A stretch of DNA of 47,863 bases from Candidatus Methanofastidiosum methylothiophilum (GTDB taxonomy: Archaea > Methanobacteriota_B > Thermococci > Methanofastidiosales > Methanofastidiosaceae). Shown here piece after piece: positions 22,676 to 32,528 of the stretch. Positions within the stretch are counted from its first letter, which is position 1, and every line of letters begins with the position of its first letter. Below the pieces are notes generated by a model. It ran no database searches and had not been told where the DNA came from. It saw only the letters and a program-made list of their open reading frames with translations. Both the position numbers and the translations under genes were made by a program. The stretch lies in assembly GCA_001587575.1 (NCBI GenBank), contig LNJC01000001.1, positions 1-47,863 on the forward strand, in the 5' to 3' direction.

Positions 22676-24379
22676 ATGAATATGAAACAACTGTTGTGCA
22701 TATTGGTATCGCTTTCATTTCTTCTTACAGTTCCAGTTTCTGCAGAGGTAGAGCCATTTACAATCAAGCACTACTTCAGGCACGACTACGGCACAGTTTC
22801 ATCAGCCCTTGGCGATATTAACGGAGATGGCATGCACGATGTTGTTATATCAACTGATACAGGCGAGCTAAAAGCATACACTCTAGACGGGATAACACTT
22901 TGGTCTAAAGATTTTGACTCGCCGGGAAGGAGCCTGTCAGTTATAAGAAAGGGTACAGAGCGATACGTCCTTTTCTATAATGACAAGGGATTTGTCTACC
23001 TCCTTGATTCCAATGGCAATAGCAAATGGAATCTTTACTTTCCTCTGACAAAGCCGATTAACTCTCTAGTTGCATCAGACCTTGACGGAGATAGGGTACC
23101 AGAGATAGTTGTCGGTTTCAAAGACGCAACATTCTCTGTATATTCGATAAGCGGTACACAGTGGAGGAAGGAAAACGACTTCTATAGATTTTATGTCATG
23201 AAACTTTACACAGCAGACTTTGCTGCAACTGAATATGAAACATGGGACGAATACCCGCTTGGTGTAAAAGTTGACCTCTCTTGGATATTTCCTGATGTCA
23301 TAGCATCTGGGGAACGCGATCCAAACATCTACCTTTACGACCCAACTGGGAAAAAGATGTGGGAGATAGAAAATGTCTACCCGATTGAGCAGGTCTACTC
23401 CGGTGATATTAATAATGACCAGCAGATGGAAGTAATTACTGCTTCATACAAGTATATTCAGGTGTTTGGACTAGAAGGAAAACTCTGGCGAAACATACTA
23501 GAATCATATATCTACTCATTTGGTGTTGGGGATATCAACAAGGATGGAAAGAAGGAAGTTGCAGTTGGCACAGTCGATGGATGGCTTTACCTATTTGATA
23601 GCAAGGGGTACAAAGTTTGGAATGACCCGCAATTTATTGGAAAAGATGTTAGATACGTAACAATAGATGACTTCACAGGCGATGGCTCGCCAGAAATCTT
23701 AGTTGCCGCCGGTAAGTGGTCATCATCAAAGCAGGAGATAGACCAGGGGACATTCTACGTGTTCTCTAGCGATGGTGAGAAGCTCTCTGAAACAAATGTC
23801 AATGGACCTATAAAGACTGTATCTATAGTTGATATAGATTCTGATGGGTACAAGGATGTTATAGTTTGCAGTAACTACGTCTTTGTTTACAAAAATAATT
23901 TTCTCACAATATTTGCAGGAAGGCACTATGCTGAGGGAGAAAGACTTCTTCTAAGGGCGCAGTTTGATGAGTCAATAAAGGAGTTTGCAAAATCAAAGGA
24001 GCTATACACTAAGCTTGGGGATGCAGACGCTGTTAAGCGATGTGAAAAGAACATAATGACGGCTGTTGAGTATAAGGCATTAAATGCTCAGGCAATGGAG
24101 CTATTCAACAATGCAAACACTGAGCTAAACAACGGTAACTACGATAAGGCACTTGAGCAGTTCAATGAGGCAAGGCGCATCTTTGAGAAGGTAGGAAACA
24201 AAGCGATGCTTGCAACAACTGATGCCATGATATCTGAAACTTCCGCCAAGATTCAGCCAATTCCTGAACAAACTTTACCTTTTAGCCCTACACTGATATT
24301 GATTCCAATAATGGTAGTAGTTGCAGTTTTAGGCGGTGCACTAGGATTTTTGTTCATCAGAAGGAGAAAGAGGATATAA
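22676..24379 (+). CDS. Membrane-anchored FG-GAP/VCBS beta-propeller protein with helical stalk
   Basis: 567 residues. Signal peptide (KQLLCILVSLSFLLTVPVSA), then a beta-propeller with six calcium-type loops of the D-x-[DN]-x-D-G kind: DINGDGMHD, DLDGDRVPE, DINNDQQME, DINKDGKKE, DFTGDGSPE and DIDSDGYKD. A helical TPR-like stalk follows, from about residue 420 (AEGERLLLRAQFDESIKEFAKSKELY, NYDKALEQFNEARRIFEKVG). A single C-terminal membrane helix ends in the basic RRRKRI. The protein should face outwards and bind a ligand or sugar. Its stop is 2 nt from the convergent tldD stop. Confidence 0.85.
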   Translation: MNMKQLLCILVSLSFLLTVPVSAEVEPFTIKHYFRHDYGTVSSALGDINGDGMHDVVISTDTGELKAYTLDGITLWSKDFDSPGRSLSVIRKGTERYVLFYNDKGFVYLLDSNGNSKWNLYFPLTKPINSLVASDLDGDRVPEIVVGFKDATFSVYSISGTQWRKENDFYRFYVMKLYTADFAATEYETWDEYPLGVKVDLSWIFPDVIASGERDPNIYLYDPTGKKMWEIENVYPIEQVYSGDINNDQQMEVITASYKYIQVFGLEGKLWRNILESYIYSFGVGDINKDGKKEVAVGTVDGWLYLFDSKGYKVWNDPQFIGKDVRYVTIDDFTGDGSPEILVAAGKWSSSKQEIDQGTFYVFSSDGEKLSETNVNGPIKTVSIVDIDSDGYKDVIVCSNYVFVYKNNFLTIFAGRHYAEGERLLLRAQFDESIKEFAKSKELYTKLGDADAVKRCEKNIMTAVEYKALNAQAMELFNNANTELNNGNYDKALEQFNEARRIFEKVGNKAMLATTDAMISETSAKIQPIPEQTLPFSPTLILIPIMVVVAVLGGALGFLFIRRRKRI

Positions 24380-24380
24380 T

Positions 24381-25748
24381 TTATTCCCCACCAACTAGTG
24401 CCCTAGTTCTTATATGTGGGCCGCCATCGTCAACAGGCACATACTGACCTTTTCCACAGCTTCCAGGATTTCCCATCTCGAAGTCCTTTCCAATACCTTC
24501 AATGTTTTTTAGGATCTCTAAGGTGTTCCCGGATAGTGACACGTCTCTATAGAGCTGTCCAAGCTCTCCTTTCTTTATCTCATAGACCTCTTCGCACCCA
24601 AAGGTGAATAGGCCCTTTGCAGTGTCTACCTGGCCACCTCTCCCGCCCTTTACATAGAGCCCATCTTTAATGTTGATAAGCTCTTCAAAGCTATGGTCAC
24701 CGCTACCCATGTAGACGTTACTCATCCTGACTAGCGGCCTAGAAGAAAATCCCTGGGCACGGCCGTTACCTGTAGGCGCTGTTTTAAATCTAGAAGCGGT
24801 CTCTAAGTTGTGCAGGTATGACTTTAATACTCCATCTTCTAATAGGCAAGTTTTTTCTGACTTAATACCTTCATCATCAGAGAAGTATGAACCATTCTTC
24901 TCTAAAAATGTCGGATCATCATAGATGTTAACTCCATCGGCCCCAATCTTTTCTCCTAGCTTTCCTTCTAGGATTGAGTCGCCTTGCAACACTATGTCAG
25001 CTTCACAAGCGTGACCTAAAGCTTCGTGGATAAAAACGCCTAGGATTTTGGGATCCAATACAACAGTTTTTTCTCCACCAGAAACTTTCTTTGCGGATAG
25101 TAACCTTATTGATTTTTCACATGCCTCTCTTCCAAGCTCTTCCAACGATTTCTCTTTCAAGACCTCATAGCCTCTTGTACCACCCATGACTTCGTAGCCC
25201 ATCTGGAGTGAGTCATTTCCACTTGCAACAACTGATTTTAGGTATACTCTAGTTGTCTTTTGATAGATCTCGCTACCGATAGAATTTACATATAGCTGCT
25301 CTGTTATTGAGTCGCTACAAGCAGAAACAGTATTCTTGACAAGGGCGTTTATCTTTGCCCCTTTTTCTATCTCATATGCATAGGAGATCTTTTCTTCTAG
25401 GGATATATCCTCTGGCCCAATTTTTACCTTGTTTTCAAACTGACCTTTTTCAATAGGCGGATTTATCTCGAAGTTCTCTCTGTTAGAGCTTTTTGAAGTT
25501 GCTACAGCAATCCTGTATGCAGAGTCTATGCACCTCTGTACATCTTCGGTATTGTTTGTTGATGAAAATCCCCATGCACCGTTTACTAAGGCCCTGACTC
25601 CAACGCCAGCCTGCTCGTTTGAAGAGACTTCATCAAGCTCGCCGTTTTCAACATTTGCAATGTTATTGGTCCTTTTCTGGAGTCTTATATCAACAAAACA
25701 GTTTGGGAACTTCAAATTATCATAATTAAAAGATTCAAATATATCCAT
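24381..25748 (-). CDS. tldD: TldD-family zinc metalloprotease
   Basis: 455-residue TldD/PmbA-family protein. The zinc motif is HEALGHACEAD (H-E-x3-H), preceded by KTVVLDPKILGVFI and followed by LEGKLGEKIGADGVNIYDDP. The N-terminal part has the family pattern ERRTN/RVLVNGAWGFSST, and the C-terminal part has TAPTGNGRAQG and GGRGGQVDTAKGLFTFG. TldD normally works with TldE in a heterodimer that trims unfolded peptides or matures peptide modifications. No TldE gene is present in this window, so its partner must be elsewhere or absent. Confidence 0.92.
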   Translation of the reverse strand: MDIFESFNYDNLKFPNCFVDIRLQKRTNNIANVENGELDEVSSNEQAGVGVRALVNGAWGFSSTNNTEDVQRCIDSAYRIAVATSKSSNRENFEINPPIEKGQFENKVKIGPEDISLEEKISYAYEIEKGAKINALVKNTVSACSDSITEQLYVNSIGSEIYQKTTRVYLKSVVASGNDSLQMGYEVMGGTRGYEVLKEKSLEELGREACEKSIRLLSAKKVSGGEKTVVLDPKILGVFIHEALGHACEADIVLQGDSILEGKLGEKIGADGVNIYDDPTFLEKNGSYFSDDEGIKSEKTCLLEDGVLKSYLHNLETASRFKTAPTGNGRAQGFSSRPLVRMSNVYMGSGDHSFEELINIKDGLYVKGGRGGQVDTAKGLFTFGCEEVYEIKKGELGQLYRDVSLSGNTLEILKNIEGIGKDFEMGNPGSCGKGQYVPVDDGGPHIRTRALVGGE

Positions 25749-25884
25749 ACATTGGAAAGAATTTAATCCAATAAAAGGCTTTTTCTTTGATAATAAAAAA
25801 ATATGGAAAATCTAACATTTTTCCCTATTTTCTACGAAATATTTATATATATTCGGATATCAATTATTTTATCAAGTGATCACT

Positions 25885-26976
25885 ATGAAAAAATTAACTG
25901 TTATTTTAATAGCTGCCATGTTCATAGTTTCTATTGCCCCTGCGTATTGCATGGGTGACGTAATATGGCAGAGGGAATTTAACTATGGCGGCAATGAAGC
26001 CGCATATGGAGTTGCAGTTGACACATCCAACAATGTAATAGTAGTTGGATATGGTTCAAACAATACTATAGTTAAATATGATTCCAATGGGAATAAACTA
26101 AGAGACCAAGATGTAGCTTCTAATTTATTAGTTACAGTAGCCACTGACTCAAACAATAACATAATTGTTGGAGGAAGCGGAGGCATTTCAAAGTTTGGCC
26201 CAAATCTTGGAACTGCACTATGGTATGACACACCCGGCTCTGTACAAGATATTGCAGTTGACTCTAATAACAATATAATTGTTATATTGTCCGATAAGTT
26301 ATACAAATATAATCCTGTTGGAGAATTCGTATGGGCACCAAAAGACTTCACTAATCTTACAGGTTTATCAGTTGCAGTTGACTCTAATAACAATATAATC
26401 GTTGCAGGTTATGAAAGTAGTAACAATCCTTTGAAAGTTGTAAAATTTGATTCAAATGGAAATGTACTTTGGGCTAAGACATATGATGTTGACGGAGTAA
26501 CAGATTTTGCATATGGAGTTGCAGTTGATCCAAATAACAATATTATCGCAACTGGAGTTTCTGGAGATGAAATACTTACTATAAAATATAGTTCAGCTGG
26601 AAGTCAGCTTTGGGTAAAAACCTACAAAGAAGGAACTATTGATTCTGTGGGCCATTCCGTTTCAACTGACAGTCTAGGTAATATTTTTGTTGCGGGCAGT
26701 TTTTCAACATCTAGTGATGATAACTGGATTGTAATAAAATATGACAGTAATGGTACCTTTGGATGGAAGAGTGTAAATCCTGGAATTAGCAGTGGCTATG
26801 GCTATGATATAACTACTGACTCTAATAACAACGTTGTTGCAGCAGGATATGGGGAGCAAGATTCTCCATCATACACTGATTTCTTCTACACAGTTAAGTA
26901 CCAAGCAGAACCTAAAAAGAAGAGCCTTCCAATAGAGTTCATTCTTAAGATACTACAGAAAAACAAAAACAAATAA
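25885..26976 (+). CDS. Exported seven-bladed beta-propeller (SBBP-like) with C-terminal LP-tail
   Basis: Secreted protein of about 363 residues with signal peptide KKLTVILIAAMFIVSIAPAYC. Seven repeats with the core V(A/T)VDSNNNIIVAGY form a beta-propeller: VAVDTSNNVIVVGY, VATDSNNNIIVGGS, IAVDSNNNIIVILS, VAVDSNNNIIVAGY, VAVDPNNNIIATGV, VSTDSLGNIFVAGS and ITTDSNNNVVAAGY. The DNA of blades 3 and 4 is nearly identical over the core, so they duplicated recently. It ends LPIEFILKILQKNKNK, the LP-tail shared with two other exported proteins. ATG 25885 is preferred over GTG 25876. Confidence 0.8.
   Translation: MKKLTVILIAAMFIVSIAPAYCMGDVIWQREFNYGGNEAAYGVAVDTSNNVIVVGYGSNNTIVKYDSNGNKLRDQDVASNLLVTVATDSNNNIIVGGSGGISKFGPNLGTALWYDTPGSVQDIAVDSNNNIIVILSDKLYKYNPVGEFVWAPKDFTNLTGLSVAVDSNNNIIVAGYESSNNPLKVVKFDSNGNVLWAKTYDVDGVTDFAYGVAVDPNNNIIATGVSGDEILTIKYSSAGSQLWVKTYKEGTIDSVGHSVSTDSLGNIFVAGSFSTSSDDNWIVIKYDSNGTFGWKSVNPGISSGYGYDITTDSNNNVVAAGYGEQDSPSYTDFFYTVKYQAEPKKKSLPIEFILKILQKNKNK
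26926..26973 (+). other. C-terminal LP-tail, copy 2
   Basis: Codons for the last 16 residues, LPIEFILKILQKNKNK: Leu-Pro, a hydrophobic stretch, then a Lys/Asn-rich end, as in copies 1 and 3. Confidence 0.5.
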
Positions 26977-27015
26977 AATATTTTTCTTTTCTTATTCTTT
27001 TTAATTCTATTTTAA
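26977..27015 (+). terminator. T-rich terminator
   Basis: Successive runs of four to five T follow the propeller gene, before the ATPase promoter. Confidence 0.4.
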
Positions 27016-27090
27016 GATAAGAATAATAATGACCAATGGGTCAGTTTCTTTACCCATAAGGCTTTTAAACTAAGCCGATGTCTAATCACC

Positions 27091-29688
27091 ATGGAAGATC
27101 TAGAGCTGATTGATTCTAGTTGGACTAAAGAAGATATTGATACTATACTTAAAAAACTTGATACAACAAAAGAAGGCCTTTCATCAAAAGAGGTAGAAGA
27201 TAGAATAGCAAAATATGGCTATAATGAGCTTCCTGTAACAAAGAAGGAGTCCAACATAAAGAAGTTCATAAATCAGTTCAAAAATAATCTTATTATTGTT
27301 CTTTTACTCGCAGGAATATTATCTGTAGCGATTGGAAATCTAAAGGATTCAATTGTCATATTTTTAGTCATAGCCGTTAATGGTGTAATGGGATTCTTAC
27401 AGGAATACAAGGCTGACAAAGCCATTGAAGTTCTAAAGGCTATGGTCCAGTCAAAGGTCGTTGTAATACGGGACGGAGTAAAGAAAGAGATCCCATCGAG
27501 AGAACTTGTTCCAGGAGATATTATCAGTATAGAAGACGGCGACAAGTTATCCGCTACTGTTAGGCTTATTGAAGCTATTAATCTTCAGATAGACGAATCA
27601 TCTCTTACCGGGGAAAGTTTTCCAGTATCAAAAGCTGTTGTGTCAAAATCTGAAGAAGGTTACCCCAACACAGCCTTCATGGGAACTGTTGTCACAAGAG
27701 GCAGAGGTGTTGGTGTAGTCATTCTAACTGGAAAGGATTCTCCAATAGGGAAGATATCAAGCCTTATATCGATGGAGGATAGGGGCAGCACACCTCTTGA
27801 AAAGAGCATTGATAATCTTGGGAAAAAACTAGGGGCACTTTCAGTTGCTATAAGTTCTCTACTTTTTGTCTCAGTGTTAATACGAGAGCTATTAATACCC
27901 CTACCGCTAAGAGATGCATTGATAGAGTCAGCCCTTACTGCAATAAGCCTTGCAGTTGCTACAATCCCCGAAGGGCTCCCTATAGTTGTCCTAGTGACTT
28001 TGGCCATAGGAACACAGATACTTGCCAAAAATAATGCAATTGTCAGAAAGCTTGCAGCTGTTGAGGCTCTTGGTACTACCACTTTCATATGCACCGATAA
28101 GACAGGAACACTCACAATAAATAGGATGAGTGTTGTAGCTGCTTTAATCAACAACGAATTTTTAGAACCTGAAAAAGTTGATCCAAAAAAACATGAACTA
28201 TTTTTCAAAATAGGAGAGCTCTGTAACAATGCCCACATAAAGACAGATGGAGACAAACTAGAAGTAATTGGTGACCCTGTAGAGGGTGCACTAAAAGTAT
28301 TTGCAAGGAAAAGAAACTATCACCATCACAAAGTTGAGAGAATAAAAGAGAATCCCTTTGATTCTGAAAAGATGATGATGTCTGTTCTTATTGAGGAAGA
28401 AGGTAAGAAGACAACTTACATCAAAGGGGCTCCAAGAGTAATTATTTCACGCTCAAAATATGCACTTATCAATGGAAAGTTAACTCAGCTCTCTGAAAAA
28501 GAAAAGGAGGATATTATCCTTAAAAATAGAGAGTACGCTGCCCAAGGTCTTAGGGCCCTTGCCCTTGGATACAAGGAAGGGGACAGTGAAGAAGATATTA
28601 TATTTGTCGGTATGGCCTTCTTTAAGGATCCATTAAGGCCTGAAGTAAAAGATGCAATAGCACTATGTAAAAAAGCGGGGATTAAGGTCGCTATGATTAC
28701 TGGGGATCAAAGGGAAACTGGCCTTTCTATTGCAAGAGAAGCAGGTATACTTGGTAAAGAAGGCATGACCCTTTCTGGAAAAGAGCTAGATGAGATGTCC
28801 AAAGAAAAATTTGCGTCTGTCGTAAAGGACGTTGTTGTTTACTACAGGGCAAGTCCATTCCACAAGGTGAAGATTGTTGAGACTCTAAAGGAAGTGGGCG
28901 AGGTAGTTGCAGTAACTGGCGACGGGGTAAATGACGCCCCAGCTCTTAAAATGGCCGATATAGGCGTTTCAATGGGGCTCATCGGAACTGATGTTGCAAG
29001 AGAAGCATCAAACATGGTCTTGATGGATGATAATTTCAATACCATTGTTACTGCAATACGTGAAGGGAGAAGGATATATGATAATATCAGGAAATTCTTA
29101 AGATTCCAGCTCTCAACTAACATTGGTGCTATCATTCTCATGTTTACTGCAATAATGACTGGAGCACCTTTGCCATTACTGCCGGTACAGATATTATGGA
29201 TCAATATAATAATGGATGGCCCACCTGCAGTTACCCTTTCAATGGAAGCCTTCCATGAAGGGCTAATGGAGAAGCCACCAAGAAAGAAAGACTCTCCAAT
29301 ATTAACAAGCCCCCTATACCTTTCCATGTTTATAGGAGGAATAGCAATGGGCCTTGGGACATACATCATTTTCACAAGTATTGGGGGCGAATTGGATCAC
29401 GCAAGGACTCTGGCCTTTACACTCTTTGTCATATACCAGCTTGTCAACGTCTTAAACTGTAGGTCATTTGACCAGTCTATCTTCAAAATAAAGTTCTTTG
29501 AGAATAAGAACCTGCTTTTAGCAATCACAGCATCATTCATTTTGCATGTGGCTGTAGTCTATGTGCCATTCCTACAGGGTTTCTTCCACACAGTTCCTCT
29601 AAGTTTAAATGACTGGGCAATAATAATCCCTTCAGCATTTACAATACTAATAGTTGATGAGGTTAGAAAATACTTTATTAGAAGTTAG
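27091..29688 (+). CDS. P-type cation-transporting ATPase (P2A, calcium type)
   Basis: 865-residue P-type ATPase. Actuator motif LTGES (173-176), phosphorylation site CTDKTGTLT with Asp336, and hinge TGDGVNDAPAL (Asp611 and Asp615) are intact. The fourth membrane helix has the VATIPEGLP motif of Ca- and Na/K-type pumps, and the fifth and sixth helices read STNIGAIILMFTAI and PVQILWINIIMDGPPAVTLS. The cytoplasmic N-terminal cation-ATPase domain (KEGLSSKEVEDRIAKYGYNELP) is present. It most likely exports Ca2+ (or Mn2+). Its stop overlaps the convergent CCA gene by 4 nt. Confidence 0.93.
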   Translation: MEDLELIDSSWTKEDIDTILKKLDTTKEGLSSKEVEDRIAKYGYNELPVTKKESNIKKFINQFKNNLIIVLLLAGILSVAIGNLKDSIVIFLVIAVNGVMGFLQEYKADKAIEVLKAMVQSKVVVIRDGVKKEIPSRELVPGDIISIEDGDKLSATVRLIEAINLQIDESSLTGESFPVSKAVVSKSEEGYPNTAFMGTVVTRGRGVGVVILTGKDSPIGKISSLISMEDRGSTPLEKSIDNLGKKLGALSVAISSLLFVSVLIRELLIPLPLRDALIESALTAISLAVATIPEGLPIVVLVTLAIGTQILAKNNAIVRKLAAVEALGTTTFICTDKTGTLTINRMSVVAALINNEFLEPEKVDPKKHELFFKIGELCNNAHIKTDGDKLEVIGDPVEGALKVFARKRNYHHHKVERIKENPFDSEKMMMSVLIEEEGKKTTYIKGAPRVIISRSKYALINGKLTQLSEKEKEDIILKNREYAAQGLRALALGYKEGDSEEDIIFVGMAFFKDPLRPEVKDAIALCKKAGIKVAMITGDQRETGLSIAREAGILGKEGMTLSGKELDEMSKEKFASVVKDVVVYYRASPFHKVKIVETLKEVGEVVAVTGDGVNDAPALKMADIGVSMGLIGTDVAREASNMVLMDDNFNTIVTAIREGRRIYDNIRKFLRFQLSTNIGAIILMFTAIMTGAPLPLLPVQILWINIIMDGPPAVTLSMEAFHEGLMEKPPRKKDSPILTSPLYLSMFIGGIAMGLGTYIIFTSIGGELDHARTLAFTLFVIYQLVNVLNCRSFDQSIFKIKFFENKNLLLAITASFILHVAVVYVPFLQGFFHTVPLSLNDWAIIIPSAFTILIVDEVRKYFIRS

Positions 29689-30959
29689 ATATAGATATCT
29701 ACCTCTTCGCCTATTAAGAAGGACAAAGCTCGCTCATCCTTTAGTATTTTGAAAGACATAGATTTCATATTTTTTCCAATACCTTCTTTTTCATTTAAGA
29801 TATTTAGAAAGAGGCCTAGAGGATTAGAAAAGTTCCTGGGCCTTAGGGTATATACTCTATCCCCTTCTATGAAGGTCTCCTTGTACTTAGAGATAAAACT
29901 ATCATAGTTGGCGCGGTCAAATACCTTCGGGCCGTAGTGTTTTACTACTGGGGAGAGTACATACTTTTCCACCTCGAAAACTATCCCTGAGAACTCTCCT
30001 TTTTTGAAAAGCCCATATGAAAGTGGCTTAAAGTCATTTTTTTCTAGTATCGTGGATATGTATTTTGCACTTTTTCTAAGTTGTGGGTAGATTATATCAT
30101 CAAGCATCTCGCCTTCAAACATAATTACATAGACCTCTGATTCTGGGAATCTTTTTACAAATAGTTTTTTCTTTTTCTTAAAGTATTCAACAGAAGGCGA
30201 TTCTAAAAAAACTCGTGAGTAGTGTATGAACTCTGAGAGCCTATCAAGGGATAGTGCAGATGCAACGTTTCTTTTTGGGTCTACCGGGTCTATTACTATA
30301 AGTGGATCTTTAAAGTCACCTTTGCCCCCCTTCTTTTTAATATCTATATACTCCCCATGCTCCCAGTTTGCTGCACTTTTCAATACGTTTTCAAAACTCT
30401 TGTAATGTATTATTAAAAGCTCACAGAGGTACCCTGCAAACCCCTGGATCTTCTGCTCTGACGAATAGACTCCTACGCCCTTCATGAACTGCTTTAACAG
30501 GCGGACATCATTTCTGAGGTCACCGATATTCTCCTTTACAAATCTTGTGTGGTGTGGTGTCCTGTCAACAGCTGTGATTATTTCAATAGAGTCATAGCAT
30601 GGGACAACATCAATCTTAAACTCTTTGAACCTGTTTATTGTGTAAGGGTGGTTTGCGTAGGCTGTTTCAGAAGTGAATCCTTCTAGCTCAATTTTCCCGA
30701 GGATTAAACCCATCTTTTTTAGCTCTTCTAAAGGGATAGATTTGTCAAAAACGATAAAAATATCGAGGTCCCTGTCTTTAGATATCCAGGTGTCCTTTGC
30801 AATTGAGCCTACTACCTCAACTCTCGCATTTATCTTTTCTCTTGATATTTTTTGGGCCAGATGTTCTACTATCCTAGTGGCAAGTGAGGTTACTTCCTTC
30901 CTTTCTACATCACTTGGGACTATTTCTTTTAGAACATTTGCCTTAATATCAGAAAACAT
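29685..30959 (-). CDS. cca: CCA-adding tRNA nucleotidyltransferase, archaeal class I
   Basis: 424-residue archaeal CCA enzyme, which adds or repairs the 3' CCA of tRNA. The nucleotidyltransferase core is VVGSIAKDTWISKDRDLDIFIVFD (two catalytic Asp). ANHPYTINRFKEFKIDVVPCYD contributes the third, and RTPHHTRFVKENI follows. The central domain has LKQFMKGVGVYSSEQKIQGFAGYLCELLI and the C-terminal half is the usual tail-binding region. The one tRNA gene here lacks encoded CCA, so this enzyme is required. Its ATG overlaps the thpR stop (TAATG), giving an RNA 3'-end processing operon. Confidence 0.95.
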   Translation of the reverse strand: MFSDIKANVLKEIVPSDVERKEVTSLATRIVEHLAQKISREKINARVEVVGSIAKDTWISKDRDLDIFIVFDKSIPLEELKKMGLILGKIELEGFTSETAYANHPYTINRFKEFKIDVVPCYDSIEIITAVDRTPHHTRFVKENIGDLRNDVRLLKQFMKGVGVYSSEQKIQGFAGYLCELLIIHYKSFENVLKSAANWEHGEYIDIKKKGGKGDFKDPLIVIDPVDPKRNVASALSLDRLSEFIHYSRVFLESPSVEYFKKKKKLFVKRFPESEVYVIMFEGEMLDDIIYPQLRKSAKYISTILEKNDFKPLSYGLFKKGEFSGIVFEVEKYVLSPVVKHYGPKVFDRANYDSFISKYKETFIEGDRVYTLRPRNFSNPLGLFLNILNEKEGIGKNMKSMSFKILKDERALSFLIGEEVDIYI

Positions 30960-31516
30960 TATACACTCTTTAGCTTAAATTCTTTTAAAGTTTCGTATAT
31001 GGGCCCCTGCGGTGTAAGTGTGCTTTTTTTGAAGTTTATACTTGTTATTTGCTGGCTCCCAAACTCATAATCCTTATACTCATCAAGGACATTCAAAAGT
31101 GATTTTTTATTTAGAGAGCTTTTAACCCGTGAAACTGTGAGGTGGGGTACAAACTTCCTATCCTCTTTAAATCCCATTGTTTTCAGAGTTTCGTCAATAT
31201 CTTTCTGGATATATACTATCTCTGGGGCACCCATACCTATCCATATGACCCTTAGATCAGAGATACTTGGGAAAAATCCAGTCCCCTTTAAATTGACTTC
31301 AAATGAAGAAAACTCAGACAGCGACGGAGAAAGCGACTCAACTATTCTCTTGTAAGATGATTCACCAATCTCTCCTAAAAACTTTAATGTCAGGTGAAGA
31401 TTTTCCCTCTCGACTACCTTCATCGGACACGCCGAATTTTTTAAATTTGTTTGAAAAGACTTTATTTTATCCAATAACTCTTTTGAGGTAATATCCATCG
31501 AGATAAAACTTCTCAT
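30959..31516 (-). CDS. thpR: RNA 2',3'-cyclic phosphodiesterase
   Basis: 2H phosphoesterase of the LigT/ThpR family, 185 residues from ATG 31516. The two catalytic H-x-T motifs are NLHLTLKFLGE and VPHLTVSRVK. It opens 2',3'-cyclic phosphate ends and is associated with tRNA ligation and end healing. ATG 31516 overlaps the stop of the phosphoribosyltransferase gene (ATGA); the upstream ATG at 31561 would run back over that gene. Its stop overlaps the CCA gene start. Confidence 0.92.
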   Translation of the reverse strand: MRSFISMDITSKELLDKIKSFQTNLKNSACPMKVVERENLHLTLKFLGEIGESSYKRIVESLSPSLSEFSSFEVNLKGTGFFPSISDLRVIWIGMGAPEIVYIQKDIDETLKTMGFKEDRKFVPHLTVSRVKSSLNKKSLLNVLDEYKDYEFGSQQITSINFKKSTLTPQGPIYETLKEFKLKSV

Positions 31517-31980
31517 TTCCTCTTCTCCACAGGCATCTTCTCCCATGGGAATACTATCCATTTGTCTGTGTTAAAAACTGTATAATCTGGCTTCACAATT
31601 GATATTGGCTTTGAGGCAACTACTGCGACCCTAACTTCCTTTGGGGAGAGCCCCTCTATATACTCCTTGACGGCAACGAGCGTCACACCGGTATCCGCGA
31701 CATCGTCCACAAGGAGGATCTTTTTTCCAAGGACATCCTCTTTTTTCAAAGTTAAAGTAATCTGGGGCTTGTCATCTCTAACTCCTATGTCCTTGTAATA
31801 CTTAGCTTCCATCAACAAAAGACGTTTATTGTCAAAGATATGGGAGATCCTTACTGCAGGTATTAGTCCGCCCCTTGAGATGCCCACAATGACGTCAAAA
31901 TCATAGTCTTTTTTTATGAGGTCGCACATGGTCCATATCGCTTCGTCTACCTTGCTCCAATCAAGATAAAGGATGTCCAT
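31513..31980 (-). CDS. Purine-type phosphoribosyltransferase
   Basis: 155-residue type I phosphoribosyltransferase of the COG2236 group. The PRPP loop is KKILLVDDVADTGVTL, and DFDVIVGISRGGLIPAVRIS is the earlier pyrophosphate region. The ending DKWIVFPWE is typical of xanthine/hypoxanthine-guanine transferase-like proteins in archaea. It likely salvages a purine base. It follows the winged-helix gene by 9 nt and overlaps thpR, placing nucleotide salvage in the same transcript as tRNA-end enzymes. Confidence 0.88.
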   Translation of the reverse strand: MDILYLDWSKVDEAIWTMCDLIKKDYDFDVIVGISRGGLIPAVRISHIFDNKRLLLMEAKYYKDIGVRDDKPQITLTLKKEDVLGKKILLVDDVADTGVTLVAVKEYIEGLSPKEVRVAVVASKPISIVKPDYTVFNTDKWIVFPWEKMPVEKRK

Positions 31981-31989
31981 AAAATCGCC

Positions 31990-32478
31990 TTACTTCAAGA
32001 ATAAACTCAAGAACTTCCCACCAGGATAAGTTATAGAATAGATGTCCTCTTCCTTTTTGACAAGATTCGTGTTGACAAGCACCCTTAAGTTTCTCTTGAC
32101 TTCCGCCTCATCTATCTCGAGGAACTCAGTTATCTTTTCAAGCTTTTTCTCTTTGTCTAAGAACTCTAATATTTTAAGTTTGAGTCTTGTCATGCCCTCG
32201 TCAGGAAATTTATAGACTCTCATTAGGGCCAAAATCTTTGACATTTCAATTCCTTTTGGTGTTAAGAAATATTCTGTGGAATAGCCAAGATCATTTTCTT
32301 TGATCATCTGAGACATCAACCTTTTTGATAAAAGTGCATTTATCGCTGAGTTCAATGTCTTAGAGTCACCGACCCCTTCCTTCTCCAGGTCATCATATGT
32401 TCTAAAAGAAAGCTTCAGAGATCTTATTATTTGCATCTCTGTCCTCGTTAGAACGCTAGATTCATCGCTTGTATCCAC
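31990..32478 (-). CDS. Double winged-helix protein, putative regulator
   Basis: 162 residues with two winged-helix-like halves. Residues 10-85 run from LTRTEMQIIRSLKLSFRTYDDLE to a recognition-type helix NSAINALLSKRLMSQMI and wing STEYFLTPKGIEM. Residues 95-160 contain LKLKILEFLDKEKKLEKITEFLEIDEAEVKRNLRVLV. No ligand or enzyme motif is visible. It is probably a DNA- or RNA-binding regulator of the downstream operon (phosphoribosyltransferase, thpR, cca), but that is from position only. No characterised family name can be given. Confidence 0.65.
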   Translation of the reverse strand: MDTSDESSVLTRTEMQIIRSLKLSFRTYDDLEKEGVGDSKTLNSAINALLSKRLMSQMIKENDLGYSTEYFLTPKGIEMSKILALMRVYKFPDEGMTRLKLKILEFLDKEKKLEKITEFLEIDEAEVKRNLRVLVNTNLVKKEEDIYSITYPGGKFLSLFLK

Positions 32479-32528
32479 TCTATTATTAAAGCGCTCGAAA
32501 CTTATAAAACTTACTAAGAAATAAAAAA

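Noticed and set aside
26254..26400. Near-identical DNA words (GCAGTTGACTCTAATAACAA) as mobile repeat
   Set aside because: They encode successive beta-propeller blades in frame, so they are coding repeats rather than an insertion or CRISPR-like array.
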